DNA of 38,795 nt, from contig CATZMG010000011.1 in assembly GCA_958421655.1 (NCBI GenBank), positions 1-38,795 of the forward strand, read 5' to 3'. Origin of the DNA: an uncultured Collinsella sp. (GTDB taxonomy: Bacteria > Actinomycetota > Coriobacteriia > Coriobacteriales > Coriobacteriaceae). The notes under the pieces were generated by a model. The model ran no database searches and had not been told where the DNA came from. It saw only the letters and a list, made by a program, of their open reading frames with translations. Each line of letters starts with the position of its first letter. The stretch's first letter is position 1. Position numbers and translations under genes: made by a program. Positions 6,675 through 15,386 of the stretch are shown here, in pieces.

Positions 6675-9356
6675 CTAGTCCTCGAGCAGGTCCTCGATAA
6701 AGCCGACGCGGTAGTTTTTGAAGATGACCTCGCCGCCGTCTTGCGTGGCGTCCAGATCGACATCGCCCATGATGCCAAAATCGTGGTCGCCATCCTCGTC
6801 GGCAAAGATCTGGTGCACGTGCCATACGTGCGCGGTCTTCTCGTCGGACTCGTCAATGGAAAACATCGCGGCGCTGCGGGCATCTCCGTCGGTGAGGATT
6901 TCCTCGTGCTGCTCGTGGTAAGCGTCGAGTGCTTTTTGCCAGCGGATCTCGCTCATGCCCCAGTCGTCGTCGAGCTCGCCCAGCTCGCGAACGTGCTCGC
7001 GGGCGGCAAGGGTCACGCGGCGGAAGAGCGCGTTGCGCACCAATAGCGTGCAGCCGCGACGGTCCGCCACGACCTCGTCGATGCCCTGCGGCGGCGCAGC
7101 ATCGAGGGCTGCCGGGTTGCCGGCGTTTTCCCACTCGTCCACCAGGCTCGAGTCCACCGAGCGCACCACAAAGCCCAGCCACGAGATAATGTCGCGCAGG
7201 CGCTCGTCGCGCTTCTCGATGGGCACGGTACGGTCGAGTGAACGGTAGGCCTCTGCCAGGTAGCGCAGTAAAATGCCCTCGGAGCGGGCGATGCCGAGCT
7301 TTTGAATGTAACCCTTAAAATCGCTCGCGCTTTCCAGCATATCGCGCAGGACACTCTTGGGAGAGAGCTGGTAGTCGTTTGCCCAAGGCACTTCCTGGCA
7401 GTACTTGTCAAAGGCGGCATCGAGCAAATCCTCGAGCGGCTTTTCGTAGGTGACGTCCTGAATGCGCTCCAGACGCTCCTCATAGTCGACGCCGTCAGCC
7501 TTCATTTCGGCCATCGCGCGGTCGCGCGCGGCGCGCTCCTGTGCGCGCAATACCTGCTTGGGGTCCTCGAGCGTTGCCTCGACCATCGAGATCAGATCCA
7601 TGGTATAGGTCTCACTCTCGGGGTCGAGCAGCTCCAGCGCGGCAAGCAAAAACGGCGAGAGCGGCTGATCGAGCGCGAAGTCCTCGGGCAGATCGACCGT
7701 CAGCGCATAGTCGATGTCCGGCGCGGCGTCAGTCGGGGCGTCGGGCGCGGGCGGCACCTCGGTGCGAACGACGACGCCGGAATCGATGAGCGTGGCGAAG
7801 ATTTCGTCGGCGCGAACCTCGAGCTTAGCCTTTTCCTCGGGAGTCTGCAGGCTCGTCTCGATGAGGTCGTGTACGCGGGTTCGGGCATCGCCGCCCTGCT
7901 CGACCACGCTAATCACCATGGAGTGCGTGATGCGCAGGCGCGGCTTGAGCGTCTCGGGCTGCGTCTCGATCAGGCGCTCAAAGGTCTGCTTGTTCCAGGT
8001 GACAAAGCCCTCGGGGGCCTTTTTCTTTTTAATCTTACGGAGTTTTTTGGGGTCGTCGCCCGCTTTGGCCATAAGCTTGGCGTTTTCGATCTCGTGCTCC
8101 GGCGCCTCGGCAATTACCATACCCTCGGTGTCAAAGCCCGAGCGGCCGGCGCGACCGGCAATCTGGTGGAACTCGCGGGCGCGCAGACGACGCATCTTGT
8201 AACCGTCGAACTTGGTGAGCGCGGTGAGCACCACGGTGTGGATGGGCACGTTGATGCCGACGCCGAGCGTGTCGGTGCCGCAGATGACGGGCAGCAGGCC
8301 CTGCTGCGCCAGGCGCTCAACCAGTAGGCGATAGCGCGGCAGCATACCGGCGTGGTGCACGCCGACGCCGCAGCCGAGCAGGCGCTTGAGAATCTTGCCG
8401 AAGGCGGTGGAGAAACTCGTGCCTTTGGCAGCTTCCTTAATGGCCTCGCGCTGCTCCTTGCTAGCGATGCCAAAGTTGGCAAGCGACTGTGCCGTGGCAA
8501 GCGCGGCGTCCTGACTAAAGTGCACGATGTAGAGTGGGGCCTCTCCGCGGCGCATGGCGAGCTCGACGGTGCCCTCGAGGGAGGTCGTCACATAGTCGTA
8601 GCTCAGCGGAACAGGGCGCGGGGCGTCGACAACCAGGTCGCAAGCAGCGCCGGTGTGCTCCTCGAGCGAGGCGGCGATGGCGGTGACATCGCCGAGCGTG
8701 GCACTCATGAGCATAAACTGCGTGTGGGGCAGGGTGAGCAGCGGCACCTGCCATGCCCAGCCGCGGTCGGGGTCGGCAAAGTAGTGGAACTCATCCATGG
8801 CTACGCAGCCCACATCGGCGTCCTCGCCCTCGCGTAGCGCATCGTTGGCAAGGATTTCGGCCGTGCAGCAGATGACGGGTGCCTTGGTATTGATATGCGT
8901 GTCGCCGGTGATCATGCCGACGTTATCGCGGCCGAGCACCTGCACCAGGTCGAAGAACTTTTCGCTGACCAGAGCCTTGATAGGAGCCGTGTAGTAGCAG
9001 CGCTTGCCCTGTGCCATGCCCATAAAGAGCATGCCCAGCGCGACGAGCGACTTGCCCGATCCGGTCGGCGTGCCCAAAATGACGTGATCGCCGGCGGCCA
9101 GGTCCATGAGGGCCTCTTCTTGGTGATCCCACAGCTCAATGCCACGGTCGCTCGTCCATTCAAAGAAGCGTTCGAAGGCCTGATCGGGCGTGAGCCATGG
9201 TTCGGGCTCACTGCCATCCTCGGGCTCCCACCAGGTGGGGGAGAGCGCGCCGAGCGAGCCGAACTCGGCTTCGGTTCCCGTGCCGCCCGAGAATGAACTG
9301 GCGGCGCCGGCGCCGGAGACGGTGCCGGCGACGGTATCTGTCGTGGTCTGTGCCAT
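6675..9356 (-). CDS. SKI2/Mtr4-like DEAD/DEAH helicase with DUF3516
   Basis: This 893-residue superfamily 2 helicase has Walker A GTPTGSGKS (95-103), DEFH (188-191), SAT (218-220) and motif VI QIAGRAGRSG (398-407), arranged as in SKI2-like RNA helicases. The C-terminal half ends with an acidic DUF3516-type region containing WGMSEIRWQKALDAYH and a terminal FKNYRVGFIEDLLED. Actinobacterial proteins of this build are thought to act in RNA turnover or processing; no direct partner is visible. The N-terminal 40 residues are Gly/Ser/Thr-rich and probably disordered. GAGAAAG before the ATG is a weak ribosome binding site. It stands alone between a terminator and a palindromic element. Confidence 0.9.
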   Translation of the reverse strand: MAQTTTDTVAGTVSGAGAASSFSGGTGTEAEFGSLGALSPTWWEPEDGSEPEPWLTPDQAFERFFEWTSDRGIELWDHQEEALMDLAAGDHVILGTPTGSGKSLVALGMLFMGMAQGKRCYYTAPIKALVSEKFFDLVQVLGRDNVGMITGDTHINTKAPVICCTAEILANDALREGEDADVGCVAMDEFHYFADPDRGWAWQVPLLTLPHTQFMLMSATLGDVTAIAASLEEHTGAACDLVVDAPRPVPLSYDYVTTSLEGTVELAMRRGEAPLYIVHFSQDAALATAQSLANFGIASKEQREAIKEAAKGTSFSTAFGKILKRLLGCGVGVHHAGMLPRYRLLVERLAQQGLLPVICGTDTLGVGINVPIHTVVLTALTKFDGYKMRRLRAREFHQIAGRAGRSGFDTEGMVIAEAPEHEIENAKLMAKAGDDPKKLRKIKKKKAPEGFVTWNKQTFERLIETQPETLKPRLRITHSMVISVVEQGGDARTRVHDLIETSLQTPEEKAKLEVRADEIFATLIDSGVVVRTEVPPAPDAPTDAAPDIDYALTVDLPEDFALDQPLSPFLLAALELLDPESETYTMDLISMVEATLEDPKQVLRAQERAARDRAMAEMKADGVDYEERLERIQDVTYEKPLEDLLDAAFDKYCQEVPWANDYQLSPKSVLRDMLESASDFKGYIQKLGIARSEGILLRYLAEAYRSLDRTVPIEKRDERLRDIISWLGFVVRSVDSSLVDEWENAGNPAALDAAPPQGIDEVVADRRGCTLLVRNALFRRVTLAAREHVRELGELDDDWGMSEIRWQKALDAYHEQHEEILTDGDARSAAMFSIDESDEKTAHVWHVHQIFADEDGDHDFGIMGDVDLDATQDGGEVIFKNYRVGFIEDLLED

Positions 9357-9389
9357 GTGGTTGCTTTCTCTCGCGATTGTCCGCCAACT

Positions 9390-9419
9390 ATTATGGCGTA
9401 GCGGCGGCGTGGGGTGCCA
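9390..9419 (-). promoter_or_regulatory. Candidate promoter for the DUF3516 helicase
   Basis: On the minus strand TGGCAC (9414-9419) and CATAAT (9390-9395) are 18 bases apart, giving a leader of about 27 nt. Both hexamers deviate from consensus. Confidence 0.35.
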
Positions 9420-9477
9420 GCGCGCGAGAAAATGCAGGAAATGGGCGTTCTGCCCAGCCGTTTAGTGTAGTCGCTAG

Positions 9478-9600
9478 CTAAGTGAGTAGACTTTTTGCGA
9501 TATTGCGAGCACATGGCTTTTGCGCAAGGGTTCTACCTGCGGTTTTATGTTTCGCTATGCGGGCTGTGCTTGGCTATTGCAAAATAGTCTACTCACTTAG
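9478..9600. repeat. 123-bp palindromic element with 15-bp perfect terminal inverted repeats
   Basis: The left end CTAAGTGAGTAGACT (9478-9492) is exactly repeated in inverted orientation at 9586-9600. The similarity continues inward with small gaps: TTTTGC, ATA..GC and AGCACA recur, so about 38 bases per arm are related. No open frame lies inside and no clear target duplication flanks it. It could be a miniature inverted-repeat element or a large RNA/DNA hairpin between the divergent-from-nothing 5' end of the helicase gene and the 3' end of trmB. Confidence 0.7.
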
Positions 9601-9665
9601 GTTTGAGGGCCGTTCGCTGGCGCCTATTTGCGCTTGTTTGCCAACGCCGCGACCATCAGAAGCCC

Positions 9666-10505
9666 CTAGGACTCTTGCGGTAGACGCTTCTTGCCCTTGC
9701 GGGCACGGTTTCTAAAGTTCTCGACGGCCTCTTCCATGCCCAGAGGCACATAGGCGAGCTCATCGAGGTTATCGGGCAGGTAGCAGGCTAGGCTTTGCTT
9801 CTGCGCGCGGCCCGCCGCGAGCTGTTCATCGCTGGGCTGCGCTCCAGGTGTGGCGCAAATGCCATAGACGGCGGCACCCATCTCGCGCGTGCGGCGCTCG
9901 TACTCGGTCTCGGGATGCTCGGGATGGTCGCGGCGGACGTCGTCGCTTACCCAAAGCGTATCGTAGCCGGCCGCGGCAAACTGTCCCAGGGCGTAATCGC
10001 GCAACGGCTTGCTATCGGTGCGCAGCGTGACGGTAGCGCCGGCTGAAAAGAGCGGGCGGTAGAGCATCAGATGGTCGACATGGACGAGTCGTTTTTTAGC
10101 GTACTTGGCCTTGGGCTGCGGCGTGGGAAAGTTAATGGTGATGGCATCGAGCTCGCCTGCGGCAAACAGCTGTGGCAGCGATGCGGCGCCTCGGGGCAGG
10201 ACGAGTGCGTTGGATAGCCCCTGTTCGCAGATTTTCTGCGCGGCATAGGCGATGCAGATGGGCTCCTGGTCCATGCCGATAAAGAGGGTGTCGGGCTCGC
10301 GGTGGGCGCGCTCGACCAGATAGGTTCCCTTGCCACAGCCAAGATCCAGGTGAAGGTGTTCGAAGGGCTTGCTGCCAGCTGGCGCGCAAGCCTCGCGCCA
10401 ATCTCCGGCATAAGCCTCGGGGTTCGTCTCGATCGCATCGGCGTAGCGCTCCAGGCGCTTCTCGAGCACAAAGTTCTTAGGCGTGCGAACGTGGACGGCT
10501 CCCAT
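9666..10505 (-). CDS. trmB: tRNA (guanine-N7)-methyltransferase
   Basis: The 279-residue product methylates G46 of tRNA variable loops using S-adenosylmethionine. The SAM motif HLDLGCGKGTYLVE is followed by FIGMDQEP, the TrmB signature NFPTPQPKAKYAKKRL (usually N-F-S/P-D-P-W-P-K), RTDSKPLRDYAL and TEYERRTREMG. The signature is atypical, with T and Q where most TrmB have D and W, and the N-terminus is longer than in E. coli TrmB. AAGGAG lies a few bases before the ATG. It follows the Trm9-like gene by about 117 bases on the same strand. Confidence 0.85.
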   Translation of the reverse strand: MGAVHVRTPKNFVLEKRLERYADAIETNPEAYAGDWREACAPAGSKPFEHLHLDLGCGKGTYLVERAHREPDTLFIGMDQEPICIAYAAQKICEQGLSNALVLPRGAASLPQLFAAGELDAITINFPTPQPKAKYAKKRLVHVDHLMLYRPLFSAGATVTLRTDSKPLRDYALGQFAAAGYDTLWVSDDVRRDHPEHPETEYERRTREMGAAVYGICATPGAQPSDEQLAAGRAQKQSLACYLPDNLDELAYVPLGMEEAVENFRNRARKGKKRLPQES

Positions 10506-10622
10506 GAGGCTCCTTGGTCATAAATGCGAAACGCATGGCCGCGCGTTCCGTCAATGGGTTGAAAAGGGCGGGCATAGATTGCCCGAAAGATGTGGTGCGG
10601 CTCGGCGGCGAGTCGTCGGTGC

Positions 10623-11495
10623 CTACAGGCGCTTGAGAATCACATAGCGGTTGAGCTCGCCGCTACGACCGTCGGCATGGAAGCGCTCAAGCTCGCGCAC
10701 GGGGACCTCGCCGCTCTTGTAGAACGTACGGACGCCGCGCACCAGGTCGGTGATCTGCTGATCGTCAAAGTGATGGCAATAGCGGTAGGCGTGGCGGTCG
10801 TTTTGCCAGCCGATGAGGTGGTCGCCGGCTTCAAACTGTGCGGAATCGTAACCCTCAAACGGCGGGGTGAGCTCGGCGCGGGCTTCGGCTCGAACGGCCT
10901 TGCGCGCCATGCGCTCGTCGTTCATAAACTCCCAAAAGCTGATGGCGATGATGCCGCCCGGGCGCGTCTGCCGCACCAGGGCGTCGAGTACGCGTACGCG
11001 GTACTCGCACGACGGCACGTGGTGCATAAAGCCAAAGCAGACCGAGATGTCGGCGAGCGGGGCGTCGAAAAGCACGTCGGGCGTCTCGGCGGGGTTGAGC
11101 TTCATGAGGGCGTCGAGCACGTCGAGCTCCTGGAAGTGCAGGTTGGGAATGCGCAGGGCATGGCCATGTGCATCGATAGCCAAATCTTGACACGAGTCGA
11201 CACCATAGAACTCAAACGGGCAGCTGGCATCTGCCGAGGGGTTTGCGCCGTCGACGCCCTTGGCGGCAAGTGCGCCGCCGGCGGCAAAATTCTCGAATCG
11301 CATATTGCCGCAGGCAAGATCGAAGACGCGGACGGGATGCTCGATCGTGGCGACGTCGAGCTGCCCGAGCGCGATGTCCATGGTGCGCACCCAGCCGGGC
11401 CACGGGGCCTGGCGCGTATCGGAGAAGGAGGCGGAGTGCTCGCGATAGAACGTGTTGTTGAGCTGGATGAGCGATGAGGCGAAATCGCGGTTCAC
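10623..11495 (-). CDS. Class I SAM methyltransferase resembling Trm9/ALKBH8 tRNA wobble-uridine methyltransferases
   Basis: The 290-residue product has SAM motif I VFDLACGNMRF (57-67) and, ahead of it, FYREHSASFSDTRQAPWP (16-33). This closely resembles the VYNEIAPHFSQTRYKPWP that opens yeast Trm9 and its ALKBH8 counterpart (recalled, not aligned by tool). Further parallels are CFGFMHHVPS before the motif IV/V helix, ISFWEF, GDHLIGW and YRYCHHF, the last like Trm9's YRYYHLY. Trm9 methylates cm5U34 to mcm5U34. The GTG at 11495 is preferred to the ATG at 11543 because GGAGGGAG lies nine bases before it inside the longer frame. The bacterial Elp3 homologue is 2 kb away. Substrate is inferred. Confidence 0.75.
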   Translation of the reverse strand: MNRDFASSLIQLNNTFYREHSASFSDTRQAPWPGWVRTMDIALGQLDVATIEHPVRVFDLACGNMRFENFAAGGALAAKGVDGANPSADASCPFEFYGVDSCQDLAIDAHGHALRIPNLHFQELDVLDALMKLNPAETPDVLFDAPLADISVCFGFMHHVPSCEYRVRVLDALVRQTRPGGIIAISFWEFMNDERMARKAVRAEARAELTPPFEGYDSAQFEAGDHLIGWQNDRHAYRYCHHFDDQQITDLVRGVRTFYKSGEVPVRELERFHADGRSGELNRYVILKRL

Positions 11496-11527
11496 GGCGC
11501 GGAACTCCCTCCGTTGGCGGTGCGGAA

Positions 11528-11554
11528 TTAACAGTACGACCATACTACCGTTAA
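11528..11554. promoter_or_regulatory. Operator-like inverted repeat in a divergent promoter region
   Basis: TTAACAGTA (11528-11536) and TACCGTTAA (11546-11554) are 9-bp arms with one mismatch and a 9-bp spacer. It lies between the methyltransferase and the divergent XRE regulator, and overlaps a weak minus-strand promoter (TTGTCC, 18 bases, TAGTAT). The XRE protein is an obvious but unproven candidate binder. Confidence 0.35.
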
Positions 11555-11762
11555 CGCCGCAACGGGGACAACCAAGCTACGGGTCATTGCTTTGTTTGGA
11601 CACATTTCCGCAGCTCATACGCACCCGCAACCGCCGGTTGTCAAAAATCTCACTAGAATAGGTGGCATGTTTTTGGCGGTGGCGGATAGATTTTTAACTG
11701 TGCAAGGCGCCTTAAGAACAAAAACGGTCCGGCGGCACGGCTGGCATCACATAGGAGGAACC

Positions 11763-12485
11763 ATGAATGTAGAAACTGCGCAGCGGCTCGCCGACCTTCG
11801 CCGCAGCAAAGGCTTTAGCCAAGAAGGGCTGGCGCGAAAGCTGGGGCTGTCGCGCCAGGCGGTCAGTAAATGGGAGCGCGCGGAGAGCTCACCCGATACC
11901 GAGAACCTGATCTCGCTCGCCAAACTCTATGGCGTGAGCTTGGACGAGTTGCTCAATCCGAGCGACGAGATTGAGGACGATATCGAGTTTGAGAACGAGG
12001 ACCGCGCTCGCCAACGCGAGGCCGAGGCGGCAGAGCGCGCACGCACCCATGAGGCGGCGGCACGTGCCACCGAGGCGGCAACGCAGGCGAGTGATGCCGC
12101 CGCCAAGGCGGCGCAAGCGGCAAGCTGGAGTGCACAGGCCGCCAATGCCGCTACGGCGCAGGCGACGAGTGGCGGTGCGGTTGGCTCGACTCCGGTGAAG
12201 GGCCCGTTCCAGTCGTTCCCATATTGGGCCGTGTGCTGGCTGCTGTTCTTTTTGCTGATGTTCCTGTTTGGTGCCGGCCCCTTTGCCGCACTGATCTTCT
12301 TTACGATTCCCATCTATCACTGGGTGGCGCGTGCGCTCGATGGCGATTGGGCGCGCGGGGATATTCAGGTTGGTTCGGCGTCGGTGGCGGTCAAGGCCCA
12401 GGGGAAGGATACTTCTGCGGAATCTGATGCTGACGTGGCTACCGCGACTACCGCTGAGCCGATTGCCAAAGAGAGTGATGAATGA
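11763..12485 (+). CDS. XRE-family regulator with C-terminal membrane anchor
   Basis: The 240-residue protein opens with a complete Cro/C1 helix-turn-helix (about 5-60: ADLRRSKGFSQEGLARKLGL and SRQAVSKWERAESSPDTENL). An Ala/Glu/Arg-rich segment (about 75-140) probably forms a coiled coil or linker. Two hydrophobic helices follow (FPYWAVCWLLFFLLMFLFGA and FAALIFFTIPIYHWV), then an acidic tail. AGGAGG six bases before the ATG sets the start, 57 codons after the first in-frame start. The next gene overlaps by ATGA. A DNA-binding protein tied to the membrane and coupled to a DUF4097 envelope protein suggests envelope-stress sensing; this is inferred. Confidence 0.85.
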   Translation: MNVETAQRLADLRRSKGFSQEGLARKLGLSRQAVSKWERAESSPDTENLISLAKLYGVSLDELLNPSDEIEDDIEFENEDRARQREAEAAERARTHEAAARATEAATQASDAAAKAAQAASWSAQAANAATAQATSGGAVGSTPVKGPFQSFPYWAVCWLLFFLLMFLFGAGPFAALIFFTIPIYHWVARALDGDWARGDIQVGSASVAVKAQGKDTSAESDADVATATTAEPIAKESDE

Positions 12486-13381
12486 TGAAGCTTTCGCATG
12501 AATCCAAGGTACGCTTGGGCGTTGGCATCGGAGCGTTTGTGCTCATCATCGGGCTTGTCTTTGGCATTTCGCGGACTTTGATTCATTTTGATGGCCCGTG
12601 GGATCTCGACGATGTTGTATCCGGCTTCTCTGGTATGGACGATGCGGTTGACGAGGACGATCTTTTGGATGGCGGTAACTATTCCGCTCAGCCTCAGCAG
12701 CTTTCGAGCGAAACCTTTGATGCCGACGCGTTCACATCGCTTGACTTGGACGTGACGTCGGGCACGGTCGAGGTCAAACACGTCTCCAGCGGGCCAGTGC
12801 GCGTAATTGAAAGCGGTCGCGTGGCAACGGGGACCGTTGCCTTCGATGCGGCAACCCAGAACCTGGCCGAAATCAAGGGCTCTACGCTCAAGATTCGCCA
12901 GTTCGATTGCGATGACGAGCGCGCCATTGACCGCACGGTTACCGTCGAACTGCCGCGCGAAGTTGCCGATAACATGGTGGGCATTACAGCGAATGTAGGA
13001 TCGGGTGACCTGACGGTCGCGGGCATTGCGTGTCATGACCTCAACCTGACTTTGGACTCTGGAGACGTTGAGTTTACGGGCACCGTGACCGATACCCTGA
13101 ATGCCGAGGTCGGTTCGGGCGATGTGACGTTCGAGCTCTACCAGGCCCCCGCGAAGTCGATGGACGTGAGTGTGGGCTCGGGCGATGTGGAGATGACGGT
13201 TCCGAACTCGACGGGCTTTAAGGCGAGCCTCACCTTGGGCAGCGGCGACTTTGAGAGCGATTTCCTTCCGCTTGGCTACGACGGCGAGACCATTTTGAAT
13301 CTTGAATTCGATAACGGCGATAAGTCTGCTACGTATCGTTTTGAGGTCGGTTCGGGCGACATGTCGTTTGATCCGGAGTGA
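12482..13381 (+). CDS. DUF4097-type beta-strand-repeat membrane protein
   Basis: The 299-residue product has one N-terminal transmembrane helix (about 10-30) and an extracytoplasmic domain built from repeated strands with the signature VGSGD or similar: VGSGDLTV, LDSGDVEF, VGSGDVTF, VGSGDVEM, LGSGDFES and a terminal VGSGDMSFD, spaced about 20-25 residues. This is the DUF4097 (LiaG/putative adhesin) right-handed beta-helix-like pattern. The start overlaps the XRE stop as ATGA, so translation is coupled. Such proteins accompany LiaFSR and PspC-type envelope stress genes in other Gram-positives. A hairpin follows at 13428. Confidence 0.85.
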   Translation: MMKLSHESKVRLGVGIGAFVLIIGLVFGISRTLIHFDGPWDLDDVVSGFSGMDDAVDEDDLLDGGNYSAQPQQLSSETFDADAFTSLDLDVTSGTVEVKHVSSGPVRVIESGRVATGTVAFDAATQNLAEIKGSTLKIRQFDCDDERAIDRTVTVELPREVADNMVGITANVGSGDLTVAGIACHDLNLTLDSGDVEFTGTVTDTLNAEVGSGDVTFELYQAPAKSMDVSVGSGDVEMTVPNSTGFKASLTLGSGDFESDFLPLGYDGETILNLEFDNGDKSATYRFEVGSGDMSFDPE

Positions 13382-13427
13382 CATGCGGTTTTCGGAGATC
13401 GGTACATATAGGCATGCTCTTTGATGG

Positions 13428-13459
13428 AGGCGCCGGAGCCGTGACGGGCTTCGGCGCCT
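13428..13459 (+). terminator. Hairpin terminator after the DUF4097 gene
   Basis: AGGCGCCG and AGCC (13428-13440) pair with GGCT and CGGCGCCT (13447-13459) around GTGACG, with one G/T mismatch. The T-tract is broken (TTGCCTTT), so termination may be partial. TACAAT at 13467-13472, immediately after it, could be a -10 for elp3; the transcript would then start near the ATG. Confidence 0.6.
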
Positions 13460-13478
13460 TTGCCTTTACAATGGGGAC

Positions 13479-15386
13479 ATGGAACAGATTATCTTGAACA
13501 TACTCGAGGCTCTGCGTCGCGGCGAGACCGTGGACGACAAAGCGCTCGTCAAACTGATACATGCCGAGGCGCGCCGTGAGGGTGCCGACAAACGCGATTT
13601 GGCCAAGCGCCGTCTGCTGCCGTTCTACCAGCGGGTTAAACGTGAGGAGCCGGTTCGGTGGGCTGCGTGGAATGTCGATTCCGATCTGGAGCGTCAACTG
13701 CTGCAGGTCCTGCGTATGAAGCCGCGCCGAACGGCCTCGGGCGTGGCGACCATTACCGTCATTACCAAGCCCTGGCCATGCTCGGGCGATTGCCTGTTTT
13801 GCCCCAACGATCTGCGCATGCCCAAAAGCTATCTGCACGCCGAGCCGGCGTGCGCCCGTGCGGAGCAAAACTGCTTCGACCCGTATCTGCAGGTGAGCGC
13901 TCGTCTGACCGCGCTTTCGCAGATGGGACATGCGACCGACAAGATAGAGCTCATTGTGCTCGGCGGTACCTGGAGCGACTATCCGCAAGGGTATCAGACG
14001 TGGTTTATGTCGGAGCTTTTCCGTGCGCTCAATGACGATGCCGTCGCCGGTGTGGCGGCAAACCCCATGTTGGCGCGTCCGGGCATCAGCCGTGCCGAGG
14101 CAGGGCGCCTGCTCGATGACGCTCCCGCCGATGCCCTGCCGCCGGTGGTAACAGAGCGCCGCGAGCGCTATCGGGCTGCCGGCATTGCGACCGACGAGGC
14201 CGAGCTTGCGAGCGGCGTTGCCGACGAGCAGGGGCGTGTGGATGCTGTCGTTGGTGGCTATAACCGCGCAGTGCGTCGTCTGTACGGCCCCGGTACGCCA
14301 TGGGGCGAGGCTGCCGAGTGGCAGACGGCAACGATGGAGGAGCTTGAGCGTCAGCAGCGCATCAACGAGACGGCGAAGCATCGCGTGGTGGGGCTCGTTA
14401 TCGAGACCCGCCCCGATGCCGTGACGCCACAGGCGCTCACGCTCATTCGTCGTCTGGGCTGCACCAAGATTCAGATGGGCATCCAGAGCCTCGACCAGCA
14501 TTTGCTCGATATCAACGAGCGTCGCATTTCGGTGGCTCAGATCGAGCAGGCGTTTTCGCTTGCGCGCCTCTTTGGCTTTAAGATCCATGCGCATTTTATG
14601 CTCAACTTATTGGGCGCCACACCCGAGGGGGACAAGCGCGACTACGAGCGCTTTATGACCGAAGGGGCCTTTATGCCCGACGAGGTCAAGGTCTACCCGT
14701 GCGCGCTCATCGAGGGCTCGCGTCTGGTGGGCTGCTATGAGCGCGGCGAGTGGCGTCCCTATACCGAGGAAGAGCTGCTCGATGTGTTGGCCGACGACAT
14801 CGTGGTGACGCCGGCGTTCTGCCGCATCAGTCGCATGATCCGCGACTTTAGCTCCGACGACATCATGGTGGGCAACAAGAAGCCCAACCTGCGTCAGCTC
14901 GTTGAAAACCGCTTGTCGGCTCGTGGGGAAGGCGCGACAGTGCGTGAGATTCGCTATCGCGAGATTAGCACGGCGGGCGCCGACTTGCATGAGCTGACCC
15001 TTGACGAGGAAGTGGCGTACGAGACGCCGGTGACGCACGAGCGCTTTTTGCAGTGGGTGACGCCGCAGGGCAAGATCGCGGGCTTTTTGCGTCTGTCTCT
15101 GCCCGATCGTGCTTTTGTTGCCGCGCATGCGGATGAGTTGCCGACGACACCGGACGAGGCGATGATTCGCGAGGTGCACGTGTATGGCATGGCGGCGCGC
15201 GTGGGAGATCAAGGCCAGGCAGCCCAGCACCATGGATTGGGGCGTTTGCTCGTAGAGCGTGCGTGCGAGATTGCCCGGGATGCGGGTTATACGCGTATCA
15301 ACGTGATTAGCGCAATCGGTACGCGCGAGTACTATCGCCATTTGGGTTTTTGCGATCATGGACTCTATCTGCAAAAGGAGCTCTAG
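13479..15386 (+). CDS. elp3: Bacterial Elp3: radical SAM / acetyltransferase tRNA wobble-uridine modification enzyme
   Basis: This 635-residue protein joins a radical SAM domain to a C-terminal GNAT domain as in Elongator subunit 3, which adds carboxymethyl to U34 of tRNA from acetyl-CoA. Cysteines C101, C105 and C108 (CSGDCLFC) should hold the 4Fe-4S cluster. Other Elp3 landmarks are FDPYLQV, GHATDKIELIVLGGTW, IETRPD (308-313), KIQMGIQSLD and, near the end, VISAIGTREYYRHLGF with YY at 618-619. Between GGT and IETRPD there are about 145 residues, some 70 more than I expect from other Elp3 proteins. Spacing of Gs before the ATG is unusually short. The Trm9-like gene lies upstream on the other strand. 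Confidence 0.92.
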   Translation: MEQIILNILEALRRGETVDDKALVKLIHAEARREGADKRDLAKRRLLPFYQRVKREEPVRWAAWNVDSDLERQLLQVLRMKPRRTASGVATITVITKPWPCSGDCLFCPNDLRMPKSYLHAEPACARAEQNCFDPYLQVSARLTALSQMGHATDKIELIVLGGTWSDYPQGYQTWFMSELFRALNDDAVAGVAANPMLARPGISRAEAGRLLDDAPADALPPVVTERRERYRAAGIATDEAELASGVADEQGRVDAVVGGYNRAVRRLYGPGTPWGEAAEWQTATMEELERQQRINETAKHRVVGLVIETRPDAVTPQALTLIRRLGCTKIQMGIQSLDQHLLDINERRISVAQIEQAFSLARLFGFKIHAHFMLNLLGATPEGDKRDYERFMTEGAFMPDEVKVYPCALIEGSRLVGCYERGEWRPYTEEELLDVLADDIVVTPAFCRISRMIRDFSSDDIMVGNKKPNLRQLVENRLSARGEGATVREIRYREISTAGADLHELTLDEEVAYETPVTHERFLQWVTPQGKIAGFLRLSLPDRAFVAAHADELPTTPDEAMIREVHVYGMAARVGDQGQAAQHHGLGRLLVERACEIARDAGYTRINVISAIGTREYYRHLGFCDHGLYLQKEL

